Shown piece after piece: positions 42,954-52,058 of a stretch of DNA of 64,000 bases (the first letter of the stretch is position 1; each line of letters begins with the position of its first letter). The translations under genes were made by a program, and so were the position numbers. The notes beneath the pieces were generated by a model that did no database searches, was not told the origin of the DNA, and saw only the letters and a list, made by a program, of their open reading frames with translations. The stretch is from HGM04593 sp045588485 (GTDB lineage Bacteria > Bacteroidota > Bacteroidia > Bacteroidales > Bacteroidaceae). The stretch is taken from NCBI GenBank assembly GCA_045588485.1, contig JAZNEI010000031.1, positions 1 to 64,000 on the forward strand, in the 5' to 3' direction.

Positions 42954-42975
42954 ATTATTCTTTTCGGTTTACTGT

Positions 42976-45900
42976 TTACTTAACAAAAATCTTCTTTCCG
43001 TTCATAATATAGATGCCCTTTGTGGGATTCTCTACGATGCGACCGCTGAGGTCGTAAATTATGCCCGAGTTATTCTCGCTTGGCGAGGTGATGCACTCGA
43101 TGCCGCTTGTGTTTGTCGACTTAATGGGGTAGAAGGGATTCTCCTCGGTGAACTTGTATTTACCACCGCTTGCCCAGTCGAGAGAGAAACGTACAAAGCG
43201 CATTGTGTAGCCTCCGAATACTCCATTCTCCTCGTAATACACGCCCAATGTTCCGTCGGGCAGTACAACAGCAGCACTATATGCTGAGCCTCTTGGACAG
43301 ATGGTCTTTGGTGTGCCGAATGTGGCTCCCTCATCGGTAGAGAGGGCTATGCTTACATTCTGACGGTTGCTGCTGTGGGGCAGTGTCTGAAGGGCTATGT
43401 CCCACTGGTTGCCTTCGAGTGTTGAGCACCATACCATATACTCTCCGTCGCAGGCGTTACCCGAGATTCCGGATGTGAAACGTGTCTGCGAGGGTTTGTG
43501 CCATGTCTCACCATCGTCGGATGTGTAGTTGTAGTAGTTGTATCCGCTGGCACGTACGCTTATGGCAAGGTCGCCGTTGTTTCGCTCTAAAGACTTGGGC
43601 TCGTCGGCCGAACTTGTTCCGCTGTTGCCGCTAACGTACCAACTCTTACCGCCATCCTTACTCATAAAGAAATAGAAGTGCTGGCTGTTGTCGGCCTGAC
43701 GGTTTACGAAACTCGATACAAGTGTTCCGTCGCGTTTCTGCAATGCAGCTCCCGAACCCGAGAAACCACTCTTCCACGTTTTTGTCTTGGGGTTCGGGCA
43801 GTTGGCACCAAAGAGGTCGTCGGTGTGGTCTACGGGAGCATCCCAGGTGAGTCCTCCGTCGCGGCTTGTGATGGTCTTCCAACGGGGAGGTTGGGCGGCT
43901 GTGCCTGCGAAGAATCCGTGACCGTAGGTGCCGGCGCTTGTCATAATGCCGACAATCTCGCCATTGTCGCGGTTGGTAACTATCGAAGCATCGCCGTGAC
44001 CGTAGTTACCGCCTGTGGTGGCTGTTCCTGCCACTGTGACAGGGTCGCTCCAGGTGCGGCCGTTATCCTCGGAATATTGCGCTACAAGGTAACAGTGCGA
44101 GGGAAGGTCGCTATTGTGGTTCTTGCGGTCATCGGTAAGTGTTACAAGGCGTTTGCCGTCGCGTGTTACGGTGATTGCAGGGATACGGTAGTAGAGTGAA
44201 CCTTTATCCATTGGCATAAGCACTGCTCCTTCTGAGAGGAAGATTGTGACACTATGGTCGGGATTGCCGTTGCTCTCTGCTATTTCTTTACCATCTACGG
44301 TGTAGCTGTCTATGGTTGCATCTACTGTGTTACCCTCAACGGCATCCTCTGCAATGTCGTAGGCTATCCACAGATAGTGGTCACCGGGTGTCAGCTCTTT
44401 CTCGCCTGTGATAGTGAATGTGCCGTCGGTTGCAATCTCAACGGGTTCTCCGAAGAGTTCACCATTCTCCTCGCGCCAGGGTGTTGCTTTCTCTTCGTCT
44501 ACAAAAAGCTCGCGTGCATTTGTGGCAAAATAGGCTTTTACGTTGGTGATATCCGACTCTCTTTTGCCTACGAAACGACCTTTTACAGCTTGTAACTTAC
44601 AGTTGCCTGTAAGACCGCTTATACGCAGTGTTGAGCGTATGATGGGCTGGTTCTTATTGCCGATTCCGGTAGATACTTTTCCCTGAACGACTTTTGTTGT
44701 TGTAAGGGCTGCAAGTGAATTGCTTGTGTCTACTTCGTCGAAGCGCCACAGCGATGCTCCATCTGCCGATGCAGCCCAACGTACTATCACCGAGCCACTC
44801 TCCTGTGCATGAAGCTCAACTGCATTATCCTTGATGATGAAGAATCCGTACGACTCTTCTATCGAGTAAATATGGTTGGGGGTATCAACTGTGCCGAATT
44901 GTGTCGAGCCGCCTGTACCTGCTCCTGCTGTTCCGAAGTATTTGCCATTGTAGTTCTTGATGGCAATCTTGCCATTGTTCTCCCAGAAACTCCAGATGTA
45001 ATTCGCGTTGAATGCCTTGTCGCCAAAGCGCATAAGATTGTTCTCAACGTCGTGGTAGATGGCTTTTCCTGCACAGTAGGCCTTTGACGATGCGTTGGTG
45101 ATATAGTACCAATGCTCGTTGCCGTCGGTACTTATCTTTGGTGCCTCTATTTTGTCTTCTTTTACTTTTACAATAAAGTTGGTGAGTGTAACACCGTTGC
45201 CGTTGTTTCCAGCAAGAATAAAGGCAACCGATGAAAGTTTTACGTTGCTTGCACTAATTGTCTGCGCTGTACTCTTTGTTGTATATTCGCGTCCGTCGTC
45301 CATGCTCAGCGACAGGGCAGTGCTGTGTCCGCTGTTGGTGAATGTAAAACTGTAATCGGTGATAACATATCCGGCAGGGGGTGTTATGCTATATGTTGCA
45401 CTGCCTGCTGTTCCGGTCATCAGCTGAACGTTGTTGCCGTTCCAGTTCATATTGTTTATTGTGCCGCAACCGAACTGTAACTGAGGTGTTGCTGTGCTCT
45501 TCCAGGTGCTGTTCCACGCCTGGTTTTTTGAGGTACCGCGCCATAGGTCACCGTTGAGTTTGTCAACGGTATATTCAATAGCCGATTGTGCCTCGGGCTT
45601 TGCTTCGGGCTCGGGGGCTTCGGTTATCTTAAGCTGGCAGCCTGCGTCGCTGCGGTCGTTACCTTTGTTGTTGGGGTCGCTCCAGTTGTAGATGGCATAG
45701 TTTTGTGCCGAACCTGTCTGATTGAGCTGCACCTCGCCCGAACTGATGATAAAGTATCCGGGTGTTCCCGAGTTTCCTATTGTCCATCCTTTCGAGGGCT
45801 TGCTGCTTGTTGTCTGTATCTGTGCGTTGTAGTTGGCTGTGGGGCTTAGGTAGCAATTATACTCGCGGTTGATAATGTCGTAGGTATCGTCGCCACGATT

Positions 45901-47640
45901 TACGAGTTTCCACATCGATTCGGCATATTTTACATATTCCTCGCTGCCTGTAACTCCTGCCGATGCTCCCTCGGCCGAGACATACAGATTACTTGAACGG
46001 AGCGATGTCATTTGATACCAATACTCGTTATCATCGTTGCTTGCTGTGGGTCTTATTACTGTTGTTGTGAGTAGCTCGTTGAGAGTTTTTACCATATCCT
46101 CTGCTTCTGCTTCCGAGATGCCGTCGGATTTTAGCATTTCGTTAGCTTTCTGAACTTGGGCGTTGAATGCTTCTATGGCTTCGGCCGAATATTCGCCGAC
46201 TTTTGTTCCGGGAGTAAGGTTTATTCCAAGACCTATTGCTCGTGAAATATTGTTACGTATGCCGGCCTGTGTATGGCGAGCCTCAGCCTCTTCGTCGCTA
46301 ATGACATTTATCGATAGTTCGGAAAAATCGGTTGCAAGTGCTGCTTGCATCTGCTGCGCCATTTTAACATATCCCAAGCCGCCCAAATAGTTGTCGGGGT
46401 AGAAATATTTGCTGTTGGCTAAATTACCGCTTGCCAATGGGGTGTATGTGTCGACAAATTTTATTTTGTCGGTGGCAAGACTCTTGATATATTCATTCAG
46501 AACCTTAATGCGGTTGATGTTTGTTGTTGAGTTCTTGGTGGGGCAGAGCGCCATCAGGTATATAGTAGATGATGGCGATTTTTGTGCAATTTTGTTTACT
46601 AAGGTCTTATATGAACTCTGTACGGTTGCGATGCTTGTTGTGCCATTTGCGTCGGCTGTTCCTGTGTATAGGAAAATTGCCTTCGGGTTCTCTTTCTTTA
46701 CTCCCGAGACGTTTGCGAATGTGGCATCTACTATTTTGCTTGTTGTTGCAATGTCGCCACCGTAGCCCCAGCCTGTTCCGCGGTTCTTTACGTTAGGGTT
46801 GCCCAGAAGCTCTTGCCACTCGCCATTCTTTATAAGCTCGTCGCCAAAGACAAGGACATCCTCGCTGTTGATTGGAAGTGCACTGAAATATGTTGCACGC
46901 ATTCCGTGAACACCACTAAGGCCTCCGTTGTTCTGTACCGATAGTGTGTTCGAGGGGTACAGGCTGCTTACAGTGTAATCCTCGCCCTCTTGCAGATATT
47001 TACATATCTCATTGCACCACACCTGGTAGGCACCGGCTGTAAGATGCAGCTTGTCGTAGCTCCACGCACCTCCGGACGCTACGTTGGTAAGCTTATCGTA
47101 AAGGTCGATATATGTCAACCAATCGGCATTTGTCTCTTTTACGTAGTTCTTTATAACCTCGTTGGCGTGAAGCCAGGTCTCGGCTACGCGGTTCGAGGTA
47201 TTGTTGTTAAGAATACTGTAGAGATAGATTTTTGTATCGGGATAGCGTGCGTGTATACGCTTAACCATACTGCTGATGTAGTCGAGAATCTGCTCACCTG
47301 TGAAATTGAGTCCTCCACTGGTGGCAAGGTCGTTGGTGCCTATCATCATAAACACTTTCTTGGGCTTTTTGCCAAGATAGCTCTCTAAATTGTCGCTCTG
47401 CTCGGTTGAGTAGGTACCCGAATTGCCTCGGTTTACGATAGGTAGATAATCGCCGTTAGAGGTCTTGAATACCTCGGGCCAACAGTGCATATCTGTGATG
47501 CTGTTGCCAATAAAGACGATGCTTCCTTCGGCTGGTTCAAGGATTTTAAAGGAGTCGAACCTGTGGTTACGGAAAGGCCCGTCGGCCAACGCTCCAAGCG
47601 CATATATACAGGCTAAAAGCGATAGTAGAATTTTCTTCAT
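42976..47640 (-). CDS. Secreted multidomain sialidase with two SGNH domains
   Basis: 1554 residues with a signal peptide (about 1-19). Residues about 30-215 are an SGNH hydrolase with an intact catalytic pattern: IGNSITD (S47), GTND (101-104) and DKLH (196-199). Residues about 255-440 repeat the fold but carry GDEL, GTAD and DNYL at those places, so this copy appears inactive. A helical linker and two similar beta-rich segments follow (each with a WYxITxxxS-like start near 541 and 844). A sialidase N-terminal BNR-associated domain lies at about 995-1140, and a GH33 catalytic domain follows with YRIP (1151-1154) and five Asp boxes (1190, 1259, 1327, 1373, 1434). The tail IIYDLSGRIV...KGIYIMNGKKIFVK resembles T9SS sorting tails. 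It probably de-esterifies and releases sialic acids from host glycans. Confidence 0.88.
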   Translation of the reverse strand: MKKILLSLLACIYALGALADGPFRNHRFDSFKILEPAEGSIVFIGNSITDMHCWPEVFKTSNGDYLPIVNRGNSGTYSTEQSDNLESYLGKKPKKVFMMIGTNDLATSGGLNFTGEQILDYISSMVKRIHARYPDTKIYLYSILNNNTSNRVAETWLHANEVIKNYVKETNADWLTYIDLYDKLTNVASGGAWSYDKLHLTAGAYQVWCNEICKYLQEGEDYTVSSLYPSNTLSVQNNGGLSGVHGMRATYFSALPINSEDVLVFGDELIKNGEWQELLGNPNVKNRGTGWGYGGDIATTSKIVDATFANVSGVKKENPKAIFLYTGTADANGTTSIATVQSSYKTLVNKIAQKSPSSTIYLMALCPTKNSTTNINRIKVLNEYIKSLATDKIKFVDTYTPLASGNLANSKYFYPDNYLGGLGYVKMAQQMQAALATDFSELSINVISDEEAEARHTQAGIRNNISRAIGLGINLTPGTKVGEYSAEAIEAFNAQVQKANEMLKSDGISEAEAEDMVKTLNELLTTTVIRPTASNDDNEYWYQMTSLRSSNLYVSAEGASAGVTGSEEYVKYAESMWKLVNRGDDTYDIINREYNCYLSPTANYNAQIQTTSSKPSKGWTIGNSGTPGYFIISSGEVQLNQTGSAQNYAIYNWSDPNNKGNDRSDAGCQLKITEAPEPEAKPEAQSAIEYTVDKLNGDLWRGTSKNQAWNSTWKSTATPQLQFGCGTINNMNWNGNNVQLMTGTAGSATYSITPPAGYVITDYSFTFTNSGHSTALSLSMDDGREYTTKSTAQTISASNVKLSSVAFILAGNNGNGVTLTNFIVKVKEDKIEAPKISTDGNEHWYYITNASSKAYCAGKAIYHDVENNLMRFGDKAFNANYIWSFWENNGKIAIKNYNGKYFGTAGAGTGGSTQFGTVDTPNHIYSIEESYGFFIIKDNAVELHAQESGSVIVRWAASADGASLWRFDEVDTSNSLAALTTTKVVQGKVSTGIGNKNQPIIRSTLRISGLTGNCKLQAVKGRFVGKRESDITNVKAYFATNARELFVDEEKATPWREENGELFGEPVEIATDGTFTITGEKELTPGDHYLWIAYDIAEDAVEGNTVDATIDSYTVDGKEIAESNGNPDHSVTIFLSEGAVLMPMDKGSLYYRIPAITVTRDGKRLVTLTDDRKNHNSDLPSHCYLVAQYSEDNGRTWSDPVTVAGTATTGGNYGHGDASIVTNRDNGEIVGIMTSAGTYGHGFFAGTAAQPPRWKTITSRDGGLTWDAPVDHTDDLFGANCPNPKTKTWKSGFSGSGAALQKRDGTLVSSFVNRQADNSQHFYFFMSKDGGKSWYVSGNSGTSSADEPKSLERNNGDLAISVRASGYNYYNYTSDDGETWHKPSQTRFTSGISGNACDGEYMVWCSTLEGNQWDIALQTLPHSSNRQNVSIALSTDEGATFGTPKTICPRGSAYSAAVVLPDGTLGVYYEENGVFGGYTMRFVRFSLDWASGGKYKFTEENPFYPIKSTNTSGIECITSPSENNSGIIYDLSGRIVENPTKGIYIMNGKKIFVK

Positions 47641-47786
47641 AAAGTAATTAGTTGAATAGTTAATTAAGAATGTTAAGTCGTTTGTTTTGCAATATTTATA
47701 ATTGATGGCTTAAAAATATATAAATATAATTAAAGTCGAAAATTTACCTTTTATTATTAACATTTTTTGTGTAAGGTTGTTAAAAT

Positions 47787-47833
47787 ACAAGAATGGTTTC
47801 TGCTACGTTTTCAGTTACAGAAACCATTCTTGT
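47787..47833 (-). terminator. Terminator of the nine-gene minus-strand cluster
   Basis: A perfect 16-bp stem ACAAGAATGGTTTCTG / CAGAAACCATTCTTGT with a 15-base loop, 20 bases after the stop of the LPP20-like lipoprotein. On the minus strand it is followed by ATTTTAAC, a modest T run. Confidence 0.75.
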
Positions 47834-47853
47834 ATAATGATATTGGATACTTA

Positions 47854-48399
47854 TTACTTGGCCGAACTTTTGTTTATATTCTCCAAGAATAGTTTCTCCA
47901 AAAGTTCTTTGTTTATAGCGACATCACTGTTTTTGCTCAGTTCTTCGTAGAGGTCTTTAAGATAGTCACTGCCTTTAAGCTCAAGAACAATGTAATTGGT
48001 GTATTGACCATTATCGTCCTTGTTCCAGCGGTCGCATACTATGGTTGCTCCTGCTATACTCTTTTCTACAGTAATCTTTGTCTTGTCACTCATGAATGAC
48101 TTTGATAGTACATTCTCGCTTTCGGTAAGCACCGAACTATAGTCTTCGGTGGTCTCTTGGACTGTTTTTGAGAGCATTGCTGCAAGCTCGGCTGAAGCAG
48201 AAGTCAATGCCTTCTTGCGTGCTGTTGTCTCGTTGTCCGATGTTCCCGATGCCCAGGCACGCAAAGCACCGTCGCCATTGGTGTACTCGGAACAGGGCAT
48301 TACGTATGTCTTTACAGGAGTCTTCTCTTTTGACGAACGGCAACTGTTGAGTGACAGCATTGCCAATGCACACATTGCGAATAGGATAATCTTTTTCAT
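47854..48399 (-). CDS. LPP20-like lipoprotein
   Basis: 181 residues with a signal peptide ending in the lipobox LNSC, so it should be lipid-anchored. The mature part has the WASGTSDNETTARKKALTSASAELAAMLSK segment typical of LPP20/FlgP-type proteins, where a beta strand precedes a helix rich in alanine that packs on a sheet. It is the last gene of the nine-gene cluster, 14 bases after the 445-residue protein. The function of the family is often linked to outer-membrane rings or export structures, but no partner is known here. Confidence 0.68.
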   Translation of the reverse strand: MKKIILFAMCALAMLSLNSCRSSKEKTPVKTYVMPCSEYTNGDGALRAWASGTSDNETTARKKALTSASAELAAMLSKTVQETTEDYSSVLTESENVLSKSFMSDKTKITVEKSIAGATIVCDRWNKDDNGQYTNYIVLELKGSDYLKDLYEELSKNSDVAINKELLEKLFLENINKSSAK

Positions 48400-48413
48400 G
48401 GCTTTTCTGATTT

Positions 48414-49751
48414 TTATAGATTCATCTTTTGCATTTTGTTGGGCAGATTACGCTTTACACGCTTCATGACCTCGTTAATGCACATTGAAATTGTCTCCTC
48501 GGCACTTTTACTCTCGGGAACAAGAACCTTTACGCGGTTCTCGCTGTAGTCGAGAAGCAGCATCTGATTGCTATTGTTATATATCTTTATATTTATGGTG
48601 CAATAGCACGAATTGAGGTCGTATTTTCCCTTAACCGTCTCGCCAAGTTCCATTGAGGTAGATACGTCGATGAAGCACTCGGCTGCATCTGGGTCTTCAG
48701 TGAGTGCAAAGTGGTTGTTTGCAAGAATCTTGCCAACGTAGCGCTCAATTCCCTCGAGGTCGTTCTGTTCGTTCATATACAGATAGGCTGTGGTTGCACT
48801 CTTGGATAGTGTCACCGTTACCTTGGCAGTCGGCCAATTCTGATTCTGTAACAGTTCGCGATAGCTCTTGGGCAGTGCCGAGATGAAACTGTCGTCGATG
48901 GCAATGCGTACCTCTTGTATCGGCTCTTTCGATGTTATATTGGTAATGTAGAACTCGGCTGTACCGTTATAATCAGTCTCTATGGATGGGGTTATTGCAC
49001 CGCCTCCTTTTACGAACTTTGCTGTGAGCTTGACATTGGGAACTACCACTCCGTTACGCGACAGACAGGCTGCAACAGGGAGCTTTATGGCTTTGAACGA
49101 CTCACCTTCTATGTTCACAGTGTTTGTGGTAAGTGCCATCCCGCTGAAAACATTGATGTATGCGTCGTATAGTTCGGCTGCAATATCAACCTCTTTTCCG
49201 TCGAGGTCAGTGGTCAGATTCAAGAATATCCAAGGCTCTACTGCTTCGAGACCCTTGCCATAGAGCTGAACAGCCTGTGTGAGATTGCTGCTCTCTTCGG
49301 CAGTGCGGCCTTTTTTAAGATAGTCTGTTCCTTTGGCTATTGCTTCGTCGCGACGGGCATCGGAGTTCTTTTTATGCAATTTCTTGTCGAGAGTATAGTA
49401 TACGTAATATTTCTCGTCGCTGCTGTAACTCTCTTTAAGCTCGGCACCCTCAATCCAAGCGGCCATCTTGTTTATTATCTTATCCTCGAACAATTGGCGC
49501 GATTTTCCATCGACATCTACTGTATGAAGAAAAGACTCGTTTTCTACTTTGGTTGCTACCTGCGATGCAATATCTGCAAGGGCATTCTGGGCTGCTATCT
49601 TCATGTAGTCGTTGTCAGATAGCATTGCAATGCCAATTCCTATGTACTCTTTATCAGATACGGGACGCTGGGTAACCCATTTTGGCGCTTGCGCTGTTAT
49701 ATTCATTATGCTTGATATCACAAGCATAAGAAAAAGAATCTTCCTTTTCAT
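48414..49751 (-). CDS. Exported protein with LPP20-like N-terminal domain
   Basis: 445 residues with a signal peptide (about 1-21, ending NITAQ). The first part has the LPP20 pattern (PKWVTQRPVSDKEYIGIGIAML followed by AAQNALADIASQVATKVE). A middle beta-rich part (about 210-320, including VKLTAKFVKGGGAITPSIETDYNGTAEFYI) looks like an Ig-like or similar sandwich. A last part has NNHFALTEDPDAAECFIDVSTSMELGE, which is alpha/beta. No catalytic motif was found. It overlaps no gene but lies 11 bases after the 420-residue protein, in one operon. Confidence 0.6.
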   Translation of the reverse strand: MKRKILFLMLVISSIMNITAQAPKWVTQRPVSDKEYIGIGIAMLSDNDYMKIAAQNALADIASQVATKVENESFLHTVDVDGKSRQLFEDKIINKMAAWIEGAELKESYSSDEKYYVYYTLDKKLHKKNSDARRDEAIAKGTDYLKKGRTAEESSNLTQAVQLYGKGLEAVEPWIFLNLTTDLDGKEVDIAAELYDAYINVFSGMALTTNTVNIEGESFKAIKLPVAACLSRNGVVVPNVKLTAKFVKGGGAITPSIETDYNGTAEFYITNITSKEPIQEVRIAIDDSFISALPKSYRELLQNQNWPTAKVTVTLSKSATTAYLYMNEQNDLEGIERYVGKILANNHFALTEDPDAAECFIDVSTSMELGETVKGKYDLNSCYCTINIKIYNNSNQMLLLDYSENRVKVLVPESKSAEETISMCINEVMKRVKRNLPNKMQKMNL

Positions 49752-49762
49752 AGCTATAGGTT

Positions 49763-51025
49763 TTAAAGGTCGGTGTTTTCTAATATAGTAATCATTATAT
49801 TATTACCGGCTGTGTTAATCTCGGTTTCTATTCCAACCTCATATAATGCATCGCATAGCTGCTCGCCGAACTTGTTTGTATTCATCTTCTTGCCGTTCTT
49901 GTCTGTACGGGGAATTAATACGTCGTCGAATATTGCCGATTCATCTACCACTCCTTGTAAATGGTACTCGCCGTTGTATGCATTCTCTTCGAGCCAGTCT
50001 GATATAAATGCCGACAGACGTTTGCCGTTTTTAACACGGTCGCGCATTGTTACCATTGCACCGTTCTTTATCGAGAATTCTATTACGGCGCTTGCCGGTT
50101 GCATAAAGTTCTTCTCAATCTGCTTTAAGAAGTCGGGCAGATAGGCTTTTACAGCAAGTGCGCAAAGGTAGCTTATGTCTGCATTCTTATTGGGCTTTGT
50201 CCAGCTGTTCTGCGAACCCCAATTATTGTCGGTGGCTGTTTCGTATGCTTTAAGTATGAGTGCAATGCTTGTTCCGGCTGTAGTGGTGTTCTTCTTAATA
50301 TCTACCACTACATATACGTCGGCATCGGTGCTGCGTAATAACTCTTTGGCATTCGAACTGGCTGCATCGTTTTCGAAATGAGCACGACGTTGGCTGCTTT
50401 GAGGAGCCGAGAGTATATTTTCGGTGTCGATATTCAGATTTTGGAATCCTTTTTCAACCTCGTTGACAGCTGCGCGCAAATCGAAATTGTTCTTAAGGAC
50501 TGCCTGAAAGTTTTCTCCATCTTGAACAAATGGAACAACTGCAATCTTGGGAGATGCCTGTAGTGTTGGGGTAAGGCGGGTGCTTTCGGGGATAGTTGCC
50601 TGTTTCTTGTTGCCTCCGGTGTTTCTTTTTACATCGTTGATGAGGTCTCTTATACGTATCTTGATTTTGTAGTTCCTTTGATACTTTCCTGCTATTTTCT
50701 TGGAATCGCCGTCCGACTCACAATCTATTACGTAACCGGCGTATCTTGCCTGGCTGTTGAAGAATGAATTTGTGTAAGCCGGTTTCTTCACAACAACTAA
50801 CGGTTCATCGTTGTTTACTCCTGTTACTCCAGTGAATAACAGGGTGTGAAATAGTGATTTTATTGCATTTGTCTCGGTTTCGGATCTCTTGTCACCTAAT
50901 CCTACGGAAGTAAATGTAGCGCTATTTCCGTTTTCCGATTCAAAAAATACAATTTCGAGATATTCCTGTGAATGTGCTACAAAGAAGCACATTAAGCATA
51001 ATATGGTGATTGTAATTCTTTTCAT
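49763..51025 (-). CDS. Exported protein with TolB/CsgG-like segment, unknown function
   Basis: 420 residues with a signal peptide (about 1-19). A central strand-helix region, ASPKIAVVPFVQDGENFQ followed by ADVYVVVDIKKNTTTAG, resembles the TolB/CsgG N-terminal fold. The N-terminal 150 residues (SENGNSATFTSVGLGDKRSETETNAIKSLFHTLLF) and the C-terminal part have no match that I recognise. It may belong to a DUF family of Bacteroidetes, but that is uncertain. It lies between the CsgG-like and LPP20-like genes in the nine-gene cluster. Confidence 0.55.
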   Translation of the reverse strand: MKRITITILCLMCFFVAHSQEYLEIVFFESENGNSATFTSVGLGDKRSETETNAIKSLFHTLLFTGVTGVNNDEPLVVVKKPAYTNSFFNSQARYAGYVIDCESDGDSKKIAGKYQRNYKIKIRIRDLINDVKRNTGGNKKQATIPESTRLTPTLQASPKIAVVPFVQDGENFQAVLKNNFDLRAAVNEVEKGFQNLNIDTENILSAPQSSQRRAHFENDAASSNAKELLRSTDADVYVVVDIKKNTTTAGTSIALILKAYETATDNNWGSQNSWTKPNKNADISYLCALAVKAYLPDFLKQIEKNFMQPASAVIEFSIKNGAMVTMRDRVKNGKRLSAFISDWLEENAYNGEYHLQGVVDESAIFDDVLIPRTDKNGKKMNTNKFGEQLCDALYEVGIETEINTAGNNIMITILENTDL

Positions 51026-51084
51026 ATCCTAATATCTAATAATCTGTTTTAATTCTAAAATATTTTTTTCTTATAGAATCATGT

Positions 51085-52005
51085 TTAGAATAGTTCTATT
51101 TCGTAGCGTCCTACAGATCTCACTTTCAATCGTGCTGTATTGGGGTCATCTGCTTTGTTCTTTTCGTAATCGTCTAATTTTTCAAACATCGTTGAACGTG
51201 TCTTCTGTTTTGTCTGACCCGAGATAATCTCGAGCTTTGAGTAGTTCTCACCAACTTTTATCACTTTGGCATATCCTATTCCATTATATTCTGTTTCGTC
51301 GAAAATGGGTTCGGGGACAAAAATCTCAAAGACAAGTCCTTCGGTTACAAGAGATTTGTCTATTTTGATGTAAAAATCATAGACCTTTTTCTTTTTCCTT
51401 GTGACGTTGGTATCCTCGACGTATGACTCTATTGGGAAGTTCTCGACAACGATAATTCTTGCAGCTCCTCTTGTCTTTTTAAAAGTATTGTCTTTTGCTG
51501 TATTTGTCGAGATTTCTTTACCTTTTGTATATTTGTTGTCTTCGTAATAGTCGGTGTAGCTGTCCTCGTAATTAATAGCTATAGTAGCTATAATCTCTTT
51601 GGCTTTAAGGTCGTTGAGAGTAAGTGTTCCTGTTATTTTGCAGGTGTACTCTTTACGCTTAGAGTCTTTCGATTTTTTCTCTACAACTTCCACGATACAC
51701 GATGTGACTTCACCTGTAAGAATGTATTGGAACTGTTCGTTTGCTTCCAAAGACATCACATCGCTTTTCTGTTGCTGTTCGAGCACCATATCTATTATGC
51801 TTTGGTCGACAAGAGTACATCTTCCCGAATTTTGCATTCCGGTAATTACATTTGCTTTTATTTTTTCTACATCGGCTGCTGATATCCCTTTTGCAGCTGT
51901 AAAATCGGCTACATATATTTTGGGAATGATGTTCAGACGCTCTTCTTGTGCAAATACAGAGACTGTTGTAAATAGCATTACTATTGCTAAAAGTTTTTTA
52001 TACAT
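51085..52005 (-). CDS. Exported protein with CsgG/TolB-like N-terminal fold
   Basis: 306 residues with a signal peptide ending at SVFAQ (about residue 20). The segment KIYVADFTAAKGISAADVEKIKANVITGMQ then GRCTLVDQS and YILTGEVTSCIVEV resembles the start of CsgG, FlgO or TolB-type periplasmic proteins. The remaining part is beta-rich and has no known match. It lies 53 bases after the zinc-ribbon/Sel1 gene. As in other clusters with LPP20, such proteins are often parts of outer-membrane rings or secretion channels. That link is inferred from family company. Confidence 0.6.
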   Translation of the reverse strand: MYKKLLAIVMLFTTVSVFAQEERLNIIPKIYVADFTAAKGISAADVEKIKANVITGMQNSGRCTLVDQSIIDMVLEQQQKSDVMSLEANEQFQYILTGEVTSCIVEVVEKKSKDSKRKEYTCKITGTLTLNDLKAKEIIATIAINYEDSYTDYYEDNKYTKGKEISTNTAKDNTFKKTRGAARIIVVENFPIESYVEDTNVTRKKKKVYDFYIKIDKSLVTEGLVFEIFVPEPIFDETEYNGIGYAKVIKVGENYSKLEIISGQTKQKTRSTMFEKLDDYEKNKADDPNTARLKVRSVGRYEIELF

Positions 52006-52058
52006 AATGTTTTGTGGTTTTAATTGGTTATTTATTGAATTGTATTAAAATATTCGCT

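Noticed and set aside
47551..47565. A GGAGTCGAACC sequence resembling the reverse of a tRNA T arm
   Set aside because: It lies in the coding start of the sialidase and no acceptor stem, D arm or anticodon arm could be fitted around it.
47854..52005. Flagellar FlgO/FlgP/FlgT gene set
   Set aside because: Only fold-level resemblance (LPP20 and TolB-like) is visible and no other flagellar gene is present, so a flagellar role is not claimed.
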